DNA of 50,342 nucleotides. It comes from Chitinophaga pinensis (lineage in GTDB: Bacteria; Bacteroidota; Bacteroidia; Chitinophagales; Chitinophagaceae). The DNA is taken from the NCBI GenBank assembly GCA_945877085.1, contig CAMCQV010000002.1, positions 1 through 50,342 on the forward strand. Direction: 5' to 3'. A program made the position numbers and the translations under genes. Numbering within the stretch: position 1 is the first letter of the stretch; every line of letters begins with the position of its first letter. Shown here in pieces: positions 28,976-37,765 of the stretch. Below the pieces are notes generated by a model, which saw nothing but the letters and a program-made list of their open reading frames with translations, ran no database searches and had not been told where the DNA came from.

Positions 28976-30187
28976 ATGAACCTGCATGAATATCAAGCAA
29001 AAGAGTTGCTTAAAAAGTACAATGTTCCAGTTCAAGAAGGTGTAGCCGTTGATAACGTTAAAGATGCTGTAGCTGCCTACCAAAAAATTGCAACAGAAAC
29101 CAATAACAAATTTGCGGTTGTAAAAGCTCAAATTCACGCAGGTGGTCGTGGTAAGGGTAAAATAAATGGTTCAGAACAAAGAGGTGTTGCTGTTGGTAAA
29201 TCAGCTGAAGACATCGAAAATTTTGCAAAAAATATTCTTGGTGGCACTTTGGTGACCATTCAAACAGGCCCTGCCGGTAAAGTAGTGAGCAAAATTCTAG
29301 TGGCGCAAGACGTTTATTATGAAGGTCCTCAGCCAACTAAAGAATTATACTTGTCTATCTTATTAGATCGTGCAAAAGGCATGAATGTAGTCATGTATAG
29401 CACAGAAGGTGGTATGGATATCGAAGAGGTAGCACACAATACACCAGAAAAAATATTCAAAGAATGGGTGCACCCAGGTGGCGGTTTACAAGGTTTCCAA
29501 GCAAGAAAAATTGCATTCAACTTAGGTTTAAGTGGAGATGCATTTAAAAGCTGCGTGAAATTTGTAACTAATTTATACAATGCATACGTTGGTTTAGACT
29601 GCGGTATGTTAGAGATCAATCCTCTTTTCAAAACTGCTGATGACAAAATCATTGCAGTAGATTGTAAAATGAATATTGACGATAGCGCTTTAATGCGACA
29701 TCCAGATTTATTAGCAATGAGAGATGTTACTGAAGAAGATCCTACAGAAGTAGAAGCAGGTGAATTCAATTTAAACTTTGTGAAATTAGACGGCAACGTA
29801 GGTTGTATGGTGAACGGTGCTGGTTTAGCGATGGCCACAATGGATATGATTAAATTAAGTGGTGGTGAGCCAGCTAACTTCCTAGACGTTGGAGGTTCTG
29901 CGAACGCACAAACAGTGGAAGCAGGATTTAGAATTATCATGAAAGATCCTAATGTAAAAGCGATCTTGATCAATATTTTCGGTGGTATCGTACGTTGTGA
30001 TCGTGTTGCTGCTGGTGTGATTGAAGCATTCAATAAATTAGGCAATATCGACATTCCTATCATTGTTCGTTTACAAGGTACCAATGCGGTAGAAGCGAAG
30101 AAATTAATAGACGAGAGTGGATTGAAAGTTCAATCTGCAATCCTATTGAGCGAAGCGGCAGATTTGGTGAAGCAAGCTGTAGCATGA
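28976..30187 (+). CDS. sucC: succinyl-CoA ligase (ADP-forming), beta subunit
   Basis: TCA-cycle enzyme that couples succinyl-CoA hydrolysis to ATP or GTP formation. The ATP-grasp domain begins MNLHEYQAKELLKKYNVPV, and this fixes the start at ATG 28976 (403 aa) instead of the track's TTG at 28958. KAQIHAGGRGKGK, LEINPLF and the C-terminal CoA-ligase domain with LDVGGSANAQTVEAGF and IFGGIVRCDRVA are intact. The alpha subunit (sucD) is not adjacent, although in many bacteria it is; it must lie elsewhere. Confidence 0.96.
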   Translation: MNLHEYQAKELLKKYNVPVQEGVAVDNVKDAVAAYQKIATETNNKFAVVKAQIHAGGRGKGKINGSEQRGVAVGKSAEDIENFAKNILGGTLVTIQTGPAGKVVSKILVAQDVYYEGPQPTKELYLSILLDRAKGMNVVMYSTEGGMDIEEVAHNTPEKIFKEWVHPGGGLQGFQARKIAFNLGLSGDAFKSCVKFVTNLYNAYVGLDCGMLEINPLFKTADDKIIAVDCKMNIDDSALMRHPDLLAMRDVTEEDPTEVEAGEFNLNFVKLDGNVGCMVNGAGLAMATMDMIKLSGGEPANFLDVGGSANAQTVEAGFRIIMKDPNVKAILINIFGGIVRCDRVAAGVIEAFNKLGNIDIPIIVRLQGTNAVEAKKLIDESGLKVQSAILLSEAADLVKQAVA

Positions 30188-30195
30188 TAATATGG

Positions 30196-30225
30196 GCGCC
30201 TAGTTCCTTTGAAATTAATAGGCGC
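30196..30225 (+). terminator. possible weak first terminator after sucC
   Basis: GCGCCTA pairs with TAGGCGC over a 16-nt loop and is followed by TTAATTAT. The T-tract is poor; the stronger hairpin at 30257 probably does the work. Confidence 0.35.
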
Positions 30226-30256
30226 TTAATTATCATTAAAAAACGCTTAAAAATTT

Positions 30257-30290
30257 TAATAATGCCTCGAAATTCGAGGCATTATTATTT
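30257..30290 (+). terminator. sucC intrinsic terminator
   Basis: A perfect 13-14-bp stem, AATAATGCCTCGA against TCGAGGCATTATT, with a 3-nt loop and a following T-rich tail. Confidence 0.85.
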
Positions 30291-30336
30291 TATAGTTGAC
30301 CCAAATAGCTTTTTTGTAAATTTCTAGTATAACAAT

Positions 30337-30960
30337 TTAATACACAACCCTCACTTCGGATAATCCACTAAATGAATAAATATATCCTGTGGCTAATTCT
30401 ACACATTCAATTCGGATACGACGTTTTTTAATTTTTTGAAAGCGCTTGCCTTTCTCTGTCTCAAACAAAGCACCATCAGGCAAATGCGCAACAAAAGCCA
30501 TCCCCTCTTTTTTAACAACATCATATTTTCTCAAAACCAACAATAGCGTGGTTTCCCCATTGGCAGTTGCCGCAGGATTAAGGATTGTTTTTTTAAGCGA
30601 CTTTTTAATGTCTAATGGGAAAATGTCTCTTTGGATAAAATCGGCTAATAATAAACCATATAAATATTTCCACTCTTTACCATGGGCATCCACCCTATTT
30701 TTATATTGCTCATAACATAACAAATGACCCAGTTCATGTAAAAGTGTAATTAGAAATTCATACTGATTTAAATTTCCATTGACTGATATTTTATGATTGG
30801 CCCCCATCTTAGGATGTCGATAATCTCCCAACACAGATTTTCTAGCCTTGGTGACTGTTAAATGCAGTTTATATTGATGGATCAAGGCCAAAACAGGTTC
30901 AAAAGCACCCTCCGGTAAATAGGCTTTTAATGCGTGCAGTGGATGTTCAACTTTTGACAA
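30337..30960 (-). CDS. SprT-like zinc metallopeptidase-domain protein
   Basis: 207 aa with the zinc site HELGH in LLHELGHLLCYE and a third ligand region at DAHGKEWKYLY. SprT-like domains resemble the Spartan protease core. The N-terminus EHPLHALKAYLPEG and KSVLGDYRHP match related Bacteroidota proteins as I recall them. The start is TTG (30960); no in-frame ATG exists upstream, and the homologous N-terminus supports this choice. It lies 10 bp behind the AtpI-like gene and is probably read from the same transcript. Confidence 0.82.
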   Translation of the reverse strand: MSKVEHPLHALKAYLPEGAFEPVLALIHQYKLHLTVTKARKSVLGDYRHPKMGANHKISVNGNLNQYEFLITLLHELGHLLCYEQYKNRVDAHGKEWKYLYGLLLADFIQRDIFPLDIKKSLKKTILNPAATANGETTLLLVLRKYDVVKKEGMAFVAHLPDGALFETEKGKRFQKIKKRRIRIECVELATGYIYSFSGLSEVRVVY

Positions 30961-30970
30961 ACGATTAAAT

Positions 30971-31357
30971 TTAAGCGTCTTTTTTGATTTTAGTCCAGCC
31001 TATTTCAATCCAGGTATACCATAAATATAACCCCATTGCAATCAATAAATTATAGATACCAATAGGTGCTTTTTTTTGTGTAGCATACCATAATGCTGCG
31101 CCACCAAACACAATAAACTTTAGCATTGTACCAGTCATTACAGATCGTACCATCCTATTTGGATTGCTTACATCCACTTGACTTATTCTTTTATAATTAA
31201 TTAAGGCGATAATAAACAAAATACTGTTTACTGTTATAATGAAACTGCTATTAATTGCACCATGAATAGGTAGCTTAAACTGAATGAGTGCCAAAATAAG
31301 CACTGCAAAAAACAAAGCAAATACAGATCGAAAGTTTTTTTGAAAATATAAATTCAT
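30971..31357 (-). CDS. small membrane protein, AtpI-like position
   Basis: 128 aa with four hydrophobic helices (about 10-27, 37-53, 78-92, 100-117), the usual topology of the ATP synthase accessory protein AtpI. The sequence itself is weakly conserved, so the call rests on topology and on the gene starting exactly after the AtpZ stop codon. No F-type ATPase genes follow it here, which is unusual. Confidence 0.5.
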   Translation of the reverse strand: MNLYFQKNFRSVFALFFAVLILALIQFKLPIHGAINSSFIITVNSILFIIALINYKRISQVDVSNPNRMVRSVMTGTMLKFIVFGGAALWYATQKKAPIGIYNLLIAMGLYLWYTWIEIGWTKIKKDA

Positions 31358-31573
31358 TTATTTTTTTGATTTAAGCTGGGTATCTCTAACGATTTTAAAA
31401 AGGGAAAATACAATAAATAACGAAGGCAGCATCCATAAAAAAAGCGGGGTTAACCTACCCATTTTTTGATCTATATATTTACCTATAAAAATCAAAAGGG
31501 TTAATACAATTGCCCATTGGCTGGCAAGCCCTGCAAACTTACCCCATTGTATTTGATTGGTATTGTTTTTCAT
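31358..31573 (-). CDS. atpZ: AtpZ/AtpI family protein
   Basis: 71 aa with two transmembrane helices (ASQWAIVLTLLIFIGKYID and LFLWMLPSLFIVFSLFKIV). The GLASQW...GKYIDQKMG pattern is that of AtpZ, which in other bacteria is encoded at the head of the ATP synthase operon and is linked to AtpI in c-ring assembly or Mg2+ handling. Here it is followed by an AtpI-like gene (TAA and ATG adjoining) and then sprT-like, not by atpB. Confidence 0.8.
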   Translation of the reverse strand: MKNNTNQIQWGKFAGLASQWAIVLTLLIFIGKYIDQKMGRLTPLFLWMLPSLFIVFSLFKIVRDTQLKSKK

Positions 31574-31583
31574 CTGTAATCAA

Positions 31584-31979
31584 TTAGTCTAAAGAAGGTA
31601 AACTTTCTGGAAGTTCAAGTGGAATCGTATCTAATTGTTGAGGATTCCCTTCTGACAAAACTTTTTTAATACCCTCAATATATTGTTCTTTAAAATGAAC
31701 GGCTTGTTCTAAGGAATCGGTGCGAATTTTGAGCAATTCTAATGCAGATCGGCTTTCCTTGGTACCATACCCCGGGATATAATATTTTAAGGGTGTGAAC
31801 GCAATTAAAGCAATGGTCAATCCGACTAAAAACATGAATGCAATACTTAATCCCACATATACTGATTTTCTAGATAACCTAAAGGCAATGACCTCGTCAT
31901 AAGTGTCGTCATTCGTAACTACTAAACGATAGTTACTACTACGTCTTTTAAAAGTATTGTTAATATCTAAGTTTGCCAT
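31584..31979 (-). CDS. M23-peptidase-type N-terminal membrane anchor, peptidase domain absent
   Basis: 131 aa. YRLVVTNDDTYDEVIAFRLSR, a single transmembrane helix (VYVGLSIAFMFLVGLTIALIAF) and PLKYYIPGYGTKE look like the N-terminal part of the Bacteroidota M23 (LytM) peptidases, as I recall that family. A short coiled-coil stretch follows, then the protein stops with no HxxxD/HxH metallopeptidase domain. It is either a truncated relative or an anchor protein in its own right. It heads the small run with atpZ, 10 bp upstream of it. Confidence 0.6.
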   Translation of the reverse strand: MANLDINNTFKRRSSNYRLVVTNDDTYDEVIAFRLSRKSVYVGLSIAFMFLVGLTIALIAFTPLKYYIPGYGTKESRSALELLKIRTDSLEQAVHFKEQYIEGIKKVLSEGNPQQLDTIPLELPESLPSLD

Positions 31980-32058
31980 AATGTTTAATCTATATAAAGG
32001 TACAACCTTTGCTTTATTTAAACGGAATATGCTGTATTTTTAAGGCGCTTTTATCCCT

Positions 32059-35000
32059 ATGGCACAAGAATATATTTATCCTCAGTTCAAACGCTTCATT
32101 TGCCTCTTGGCAATGGCCCTGCTTTCCTTATGGGTGCGTCCAAGTTATGCCCAGGATACGACAAAATCTATCTTGGATATTAATAACTCAAAGCTTGTAA
32201 AAAAAGCAAACCAATTCTTAGATACCAACCAAAAAAAGATCAATAACTTTCTTAATAAAAAAATTGAGAAAGCCAAGGATGTATTAAATAAAAAATCAAA
32301 TGACCTCATTGATAAAACTGGGATAAAGGATATCGACAAGCAACTCCCTTATGAACGCTTATTAAATAAAAAATATACCCTTGGTCGACGTGCCTATCAA
32401 AATACGGTATCACAATTTAATTTTTTATTCCATGCAGCTATTTCATTAGAAGAAATCATTCAAAAAGCAAGGGACTTACATGAGGATGATTATACAGAAC
32501 TACTCCCTTTCTATGATTATGATTTAAGTGTTACTGCAAAGGAATCCATTGACTCCATTATTTATAGATGTAATGCAAATATTGTTTTACATGATTTAAG
32601 AAGCAATTATGTAGATGATGCTTATTTGTTATTGGCTAAATCCTATTTATTTCATAAAAATTTCGACACTGCTGCAAGTATCTTACAGTTCATAAATTAC
32701 TCATTTTTTGAAAAAGAAGATGGGGCTGATCTACCAATTGGAAGTAATATCAATAAATCAGGCAAATTCAGCATTGCTTCACCTGAAAATAACCGTGCTT
32801 GGGAAAATAAAAATGTAAGAAACGAAAGTATGATCTGGCAGGCCAGAAATTATTTCGAAGCGGGTGAAATCAACGAAGGGATTAGTTTATTACAATTATT
32901 GAAAACAGACGCTGGCTTTCCAAAACGCTTACAACCCTTTTTGCACGAACAAATGGCTTACGGTTATTATTTATCTGGTATGAATGATAGTACAGCAAAC
33001 TACCTTATAAAAGGCTTAGACAATGCGCAAGATCCATTAACCAAAGCTAGATGGTCTTTTCTGATTGCGCAATTGTATGAAAAGGAACAAAAAATTGACC
33101 TTGCCTATAACTGGTTCAGAAAAGCCGGAGCGATCCTGTCTAATCCTGTCATTGCAGTTTATGCAAGTATCTATATGGCTAGTATTGACGCAAATCGTGG
33201 AAAGAAATCATGGGAAAATTTAGCCAATGCTTTAGAGCGTATGTTAAAGAAAGATAAATACGCTGCCTTTGCAGATATTATCTATTATGAAATGGCGCAA
33301 CTTGCATTAAGGAATCAAGCTGTATCAAAAGCAAACCAATGGCTGATTGCTTCCATTCAGAAAAATGAAAAAAATACTAAACTAAAGCAAAAAACTTTAG
33401 TTCAACTAGGTGCGTTAAATTATAATATAGACCAATTTTCGGTTGCTAAAATAGCTTACGAAAACTTAAATGACTTATTAAAAACTTTTCCGAATTACGA
33501 TCAAATTACTTTAAGAAAAAAATGGATAGACAAAATAGCTGACTTAAACGAATTGATTAAAAATGAAGATAGTTTGCAATTCATTTATGCTGCCCCAGCA
33601 TTGTTACAAGTACAAATGGCCAAACAATGGCAAAAAAGAATAGCATTCATTAAATCCCAAGAAAAAGACTTATTCACTGACCCAAATAAGAAAACAGATG
33701 AATTTGTCATTGCGAATAAAAACAACCAGGCCAATAACCCTGGTTATTCATTTGGTAACGCATTCACAACTACGACAACAAAACAAAATGTGAAATCTGA
33801 CTTCTACTTTGAAAATCCTGAAAATGTAAGTATGGGTGTCGCCAACTTTATTAAAAAATGGGGTGATCGTCCAAATGTAGACAACTGGCGCAGAAAAACA
33901 ACAATTCAATTAGCTAAAACAAATGCTGCAATTACCAATATAGATAGTACTCAAAAAAATATACCATTGAATTCAAAGGTTGTTGAGAATACAAAGCCAG
34001 TTGGAAATAAAAAAAATAAAACAACCACTCCATCCCAAGATAGCACTGAGCAGCTTACCATCCAATTGATTCAAACTGAATCCGATTTAACAGCATCCAA
34101 AATCAGTTGGAATAAAAATAGCTTATCCATAGCAAAAATATTTTTGTACGAACTGAATGATTTTGAAAAAGCATTGCCTAGATACCAAGCGGTGATTCAA
34201 AATGATATTGAACCTTCTACAACTGAAGGTGCATTACTCGATCTAGCAAGCCATTATTTGCATATTGGACAAACAACTACTTCTGATAGCATTATAGCAG
34301 TTATTACAAGACAGTTTCCGGAGGGTATTTATGTACAAAAGAAGAAAGCTAAAGAAAATCTAGATCGTATAGATAAAAATAGTGCTGAGGCATATAAAGC
34401 TGTTTATTTTTTAGCACAAATTGGAGATTGGGATCAATTTGGGGCTCAAATGGAAACAGTACAAAAACAATTCAAGGGTACAAAATGGAATACCCCTTAC
34501 CAGTTTTTAAAAGTTAAAATGCATGCTCAATTAGGTAAAGACAGCCTTGCAATTGTATACTGTAACGACATTATAGCACAAAATAAAAGCGAGTCCATTA
34601 AGGCAAGGGCCAAAAACATTATTACAGAAATCAATAACAGAAAAGCAACCGAAGCCTATTTAGCTGCATTAGAAATAGTTAAACCAACTAAATTAGTCAA
34701 TACTAAAGAAGAAACCATTGTTCGAAGCAAAGCACCTGCTATCAATTTAAAGAATGATAGTACATTTATTGGCAATAGCAATCCAAATTTAAAAATGGCA
34801 GTCAATCCAAAAATTGACAGCACCCTTGTTAAAGCTGAAATCAATCAAATTGTATTTACCCATGATAGCTTAGAACAACATTATATTGCTTTACAAACAT
34901 TCAATGTTTCTACTGTATTTGTAAAAGAGATTCAAAATGCAATTAAAGACTTTAATACAGAAACATTCAGACAACTCAACCTTACAGTAACTTATGTTCA

Positions 35001-35232
35001 GTTTACAGACCAAAGTCATATTGTATGGATTGGACCATTTACAAACGCATCCGATGGACTAGCCTATATCAATAAAGTAAAGCCTAGATTAAGCACAGAA
35101 ATTATCTCCTTCATTGCTAAAAAACAATACGACTTAATTTTAATTGGAAAATCAAATATCCTTTTAATTAACAATCAGGAACAATTGGATCAATATAAGC
35201 GTGACAAATCAAATTATTATTTTAAACCTTAA
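32059..35232 (+). CDS. porW: type IX secretion system / gliding TPR protein PorW (SprE)
   Basis: 1057 aa. A signal peptide (cut after RPSYA) is followed by a long helical TPR array (for example DDAYLLLAKSYLFHKNFDTAASILQF and TKARWSFLIAQLYEKEQKIDLAYNWFRKAG regions, quoted in part) and a C-terminal SPOR-like repeat region with TYVQFTDQSHIVWIGPF. PorW/SprE links the T9SS to its energy or assembly apparatus in gliding Bacteroidota. No lipobox Cys is seen at the cleavage site, unlike some PorW proteins. The PBP1A gene follows 10 bp later. Confidence 0.85.
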   Translation: MAQEYIYPQFKRFICLLAMALLSLWVRPSYAQDTTKSILDINNSKLVKKANQFLDTNQKKINNFLNKKIEKAKDVLNKKSNDLIDKTGIKDIDKQLPYERLLNKKYTLGRRAYQNTVSQFNFLFHAAISLEEIIQKARDLHEDDYTELLPFYDYDLSVTAKESIDSIIYRCNANIVLHDLRSNYVDDAYLLLAKSYLFHKNFDTAASILQFINYSFFEKEDGADLPIGSNINKSGKFSIASPENNRAWENKNVRNESMIWQARNYFEAGEINEGISLLQLLKTDAGFPKRLQPFLHEQMAYGYYLSGMNDSTANYLIKGLDNAQDPLTKARWSFLIAQLYEKEQKIDLAYNWFRKAGAILSNPVIAVYASIYMASIDANRGKKSWENLANALERMLKKDKYAAFADIIYYEMAQLALRNQAVSKANQWLIASIQKNEKNTKLKQKTLVQLGALNYNIDQFSVAKIAYENLNDLLKTFPNYDQITLRKKWIDKIADLNELIKNEDSLQFIYAAPALLQVQMAKQWQKRIAFIKSQEKDLFTDPNKKTDEFVIANKNNQANNPGYSFGNAFTTTTTKQNVKSDFYFENPENVSMGVANFIKKWGDRPNVDNWRRKTTIQLAKTNAAITNIDSTQKNIPLNSKVVENTKPVGNKKNKTTTPSQDSTEQLTIQLIQTESDLTASKISWNKNSLSIAKIFLYELNDFEKALPRYQAVIQNDIEPSTTEGALLDLASHYLHIGQTTTSDSIIAVITRQFPEGIYVQKKKAKENLDRIDKNSAEAYKAVYFLAQIGDWDQFGAQMETVQKQFKGTKWNTPYQFLKVKMHAQLGKDSLAIVYCNDIIAQNKSESIKARAKNIITEINNRKATEAYLAALEIVKPTKLVNTKEETIVRSKAPAINLKNDSTFIGNSNPNLKMAVNPKIDSTLVKAEINQIVFTHDSLEQHYIALQTFNVSTVFVKEIQNAIKDFNTETFRQLNLTVTYVQFTDQSHIVWIGPFTNASDGLAYINKVKPRLSTEIISFIAKKQYDLILIGKSNILLINNQEQLDQYKRDKSNYYFKP

Positions 35233-35242
35233 ATGGTAAAAA

Positions 35243-37684
35243 GTGAATTCAGAAAATAAAACAACAGCAAAAGAGATTAAAAAAGGTCCAAGGAATTGGG
35301 TTAAACTATTTTGGAAATATTACCTCATTGCAGCAGGTATCTTTTTACTATTTATACTTATGCTCAATTTTGGGTGGATTGGAGATATGCCCGATCTAGA
35401 TGATATTGAAAATCCAACAGCTTCCTTGGCTAGTCAAGTCTATGCGCAAGATGGTACGCCAATGGGTAAGTTTTATTTAGAGGACAGAATTAGTGTAAAG
35501 TACAGAGATATAAGCCCCTACTTATTGCAAGCCTTGGTTGCTACAGAGGATAAACGTTTTTATGACCATTATGGGATTGACGGCGAAGGCTTATTAAGAG
35601 CTGTTGCTTTTCTTGGTAGTCAAGGTGGTGCATCTACCATCACTATGCAAACGGCAAAAAATTTATTTACAGATAATTGGGGTACCAAGAATAAACTCTT
35701 AAGAGTCATTCAAAAAATCAAAGAGAGTATCATTGCCATTAAATTAGAGCGCAATTTCACTAAACAAGAAATCATCACTTTATATTTGAATACAGTCCCT
35801 TTTAGTGAGAATCTTTTTGGTGTAAGCAATGCTTCTAGGTCTTTTTTCCAAAAGGAACCAGATCGTTTAACCATCGAAGAAGCTGCATTATTGATTGGCA
35901 TGATCAATGCACCTACTAAATACAATCCCAATAGGAATCCAAAATTAGCCATTGAAAGAAGAAACTTGGTATTGAATAGAATGGCTGGAGAAAAATACAT
36001 CACCAACGATCAAGCAATTGCATTAAAATCATTGCCTTTGGTGACTAATTTCAAAAAACTAGATGAAAACAATGGTCTAGGGCCTTACTTTAGAAGTTAC
36101 CTCGGGGAGTATATGAAAAAGTGGTGTAAAGAACATAAGAAGAACAATGGAGATGCATATAACTTATACAGAGACGGTTTAAAAATTTACACCACCATCA
36201 ATCCTCGTATGCAATTGTACGCAGAGGAAGCGGTTGCAAGACATATGGCCTACTTGCAAAGAGAATTTAACAAACAATCAAATATTAAAACAGGTACTGT
36301 TTGGAAAGACTTTAGTAGCCAATTGGAATTAGCGGTTAAACAAACCGATCGTTGGAGGAATTTGAAACGCGAGGATATGGAGGAAACAGACATCAGAAAA
36401 ACATTTGATGAGGTTTTGCCGATGCGTGTTTTTGCATGGAATAAAAACAGGTTCATTGATACGATTATGACGCCAATGGACTCTTTAAAGTACCATAAGC
36501 AAATGCTGCAAACTGGATTTTTAGCAGTGGACCCATTCACTGGTGAAGTCAAAGCATGGGTGGGTGGTATTGACTTTAAAACATTTAAATACGATCACGT
36601 TAATATCAATACAAGAAGACAGGTAGGATCTACCATGAAGCCTTTATTGTATTCTTTAGCGATAGAAAAAGCAGGATTCACCCCATTTAGTATAGTGCAG
36701 GATCAACAACAAAATTTTGAAGGATATGGGATGGTACCAAATACGCCAAAATCTTGTACAGGACAAGCTATGCCAATGGCACAAGCTTTGGCCGAATCTA
36801 GAAACTGTGCCACAGCTTATATCATGAAACAAATTAATGGGGATGGTAACGAAGCTGCAAAAGAATTGGTTGCTTATTTAAAAAAATCCAATATTCAAGC
36901 GGATATCCCTGCTTACCCTTCAATTGCTTTAGGTGCTTGCGAAGTGTCTCTGTTTGAAATGGTACAAGCTTATACCATGTTCCCAGGTGGCGGATACAAC
37001 GCTCAGCCATTTTTTATTAATCGTATCGAAGATAAAAATGGCAATGTATTAGAGAGCTTCTCACCACAAAGAAGAAAAGTGATTAGCGAATTAACCGCCT
37101 ATTCGATGGTGAGTATGATGGAGGGTGTGATTTCAAAAGGAACCGGTAGAAGTATGTATTCTTATGATATTGGAACACAAGCAGTCGCTGGTAAAACAGG
37201 TACCACCAATGACAATAGTGACTTATGGTTTATGGGATACACCCCACAAATACTTGCAGGTGCATGGGTGGGTGCAGATGATCGTTATATACGTTTTACA
37301 GATAATTATTTTGGACAAGGTGCACATGGCTCCTTACCTATTTGGGCTTATTTTATGAATAAGGTTGCAAATGATCCAGCAAGTAATTTAGACAGAAACG
37401 CAAGTTTTGTGAGACCTGATAATTTAAGTACAGACTTTAATGTCAATTTTGTTGGCAAGGATTCAAGTATAGATTTAACAGTGCCGGATACAGATGCAGA
37501 GGGCATTGCAGCAGAATCTGATTACAACTTAGTTACAAATGATGAACCAACAATTGAAACACCTGCAGTAAATAATACACCAATCAATAAATCTACATTG
37601 CCTAAAAAGCCAACAACAGAACCTAAACAAGCAACTACCCCTGCTAATAAACCAAAAGCAGTGATGCCTAAGAAACAGGAATAA
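35243..37684 (+). CDS. penicillin-binding protein 1A (bifunctional transglycosylase/transpeptidase)
   Basis: Class A PBP that polymerises and crosslinks peptidoglycan. After a cytoplasmic tail and one transmembrane helix (YYLIAAGIFLLFILML) come the GT51 domain with the catalytic Glu in ATEDKRFYDH (about E102), and the transpeptidase with STMK (about S463), SRN and KTGTTND. The C-terminus is a low-complexity Thr/Pro/Lys tail. 813 aa is normal. The start is GTG; the nearby ATG at 35233 is out of frame. It follows porW by 10 bp. Confidence 0.94.
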   Translation: MNSENKTTAKEIKKGPRNWVKLFWKYYLIAAGIFLLFILMLNFGWIGDMPDLDDIENPTASLASQVYAQDGTPMGKFYLEDRISVKYRDISPYLLQALVATEDKRFYDHYGIDGEGLLRAVAFLGSQGGASTITMQTAKNLFTDNWGTKNKLLRVIQKIKESIIAIKLERNFTKQEIITLYLNTVPFSENLFGVSNASRSFFQKEPDRLTIEEAALLIGMINAPTKYNPNRNPKLAIERRNLVLNRMAGEKYITNDQAIALKSLPLVTNFKKLDENNGLGPYFRSYLGEYMKKWCKEHKKNNGDAYNLYRDGLKIYTTINPRMQLYAEEAVARHMAYLQREFNKQSNIKTGTVWKDFSSQLELAVKQTDRWRNLKREDMEETDIRKTFDEVLPMRVFAWNKNRFIDTIMTPMDSLKYHKQMLQTGFLAVDPFTGEVKAWVGGIDFKTFKYDHVNINTRRQVGSTMKPLLYSLAIEKAGFTPFSIVQDQQQNFEGYGMVPNTPKSCTGQAMPMAQALAESRNCATAYIMKQINGDGNEAAKELVAYLKKSNIQADIPAYPSIALGACEVSLFEMVQAYTMFPGGGYNAQPFFINRIEDKNGNVLESFSPQRRKVISELTAYSMVSMMEGVISKGTGRSMYSYDIGTQAVAGKTGTTNDNSDLWFMGYTPQILAGAWVGADDRYIRFTDNYFGQGAHGSLPIWAYFMNKVANDPASNLDRNASFVRPDNLSTDFNVNFVGKDSSIDLTVPDTDAEGIAAESDYNLVTNDEPTIETPAVNNTPINKSTLPKKPTTEPKQATTPANKPKAVMPKKQE

Positions 37685-37731
37685 TCTTAATTTAGTATTT
37701 GTAGTAAGTAAAATAAATTGAACTTAACCTA

Positions 37732-37765
37732 AATAGGCTGAAATAAAATTCAGCCTATTCTTTTT
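37732..37765 (+). terminator. terminator of the porW-PBP1A run, overlapping the porQ stop
   Basis: A perfect 11-bp stem AATAGGCTGAA / TTCAGCCTATT with a 6-nt loop and a following CTTTTT. The right arm contains the stop codon of convergent porQ. Confidence 0.88.

Noticed and set aside
29329-30084. 251-aa antisense ORF within sucC
   Set aside because: Pro/Ser/Ile-rich shadow of a highly conserved gene; no ribosome-binding site or domain.
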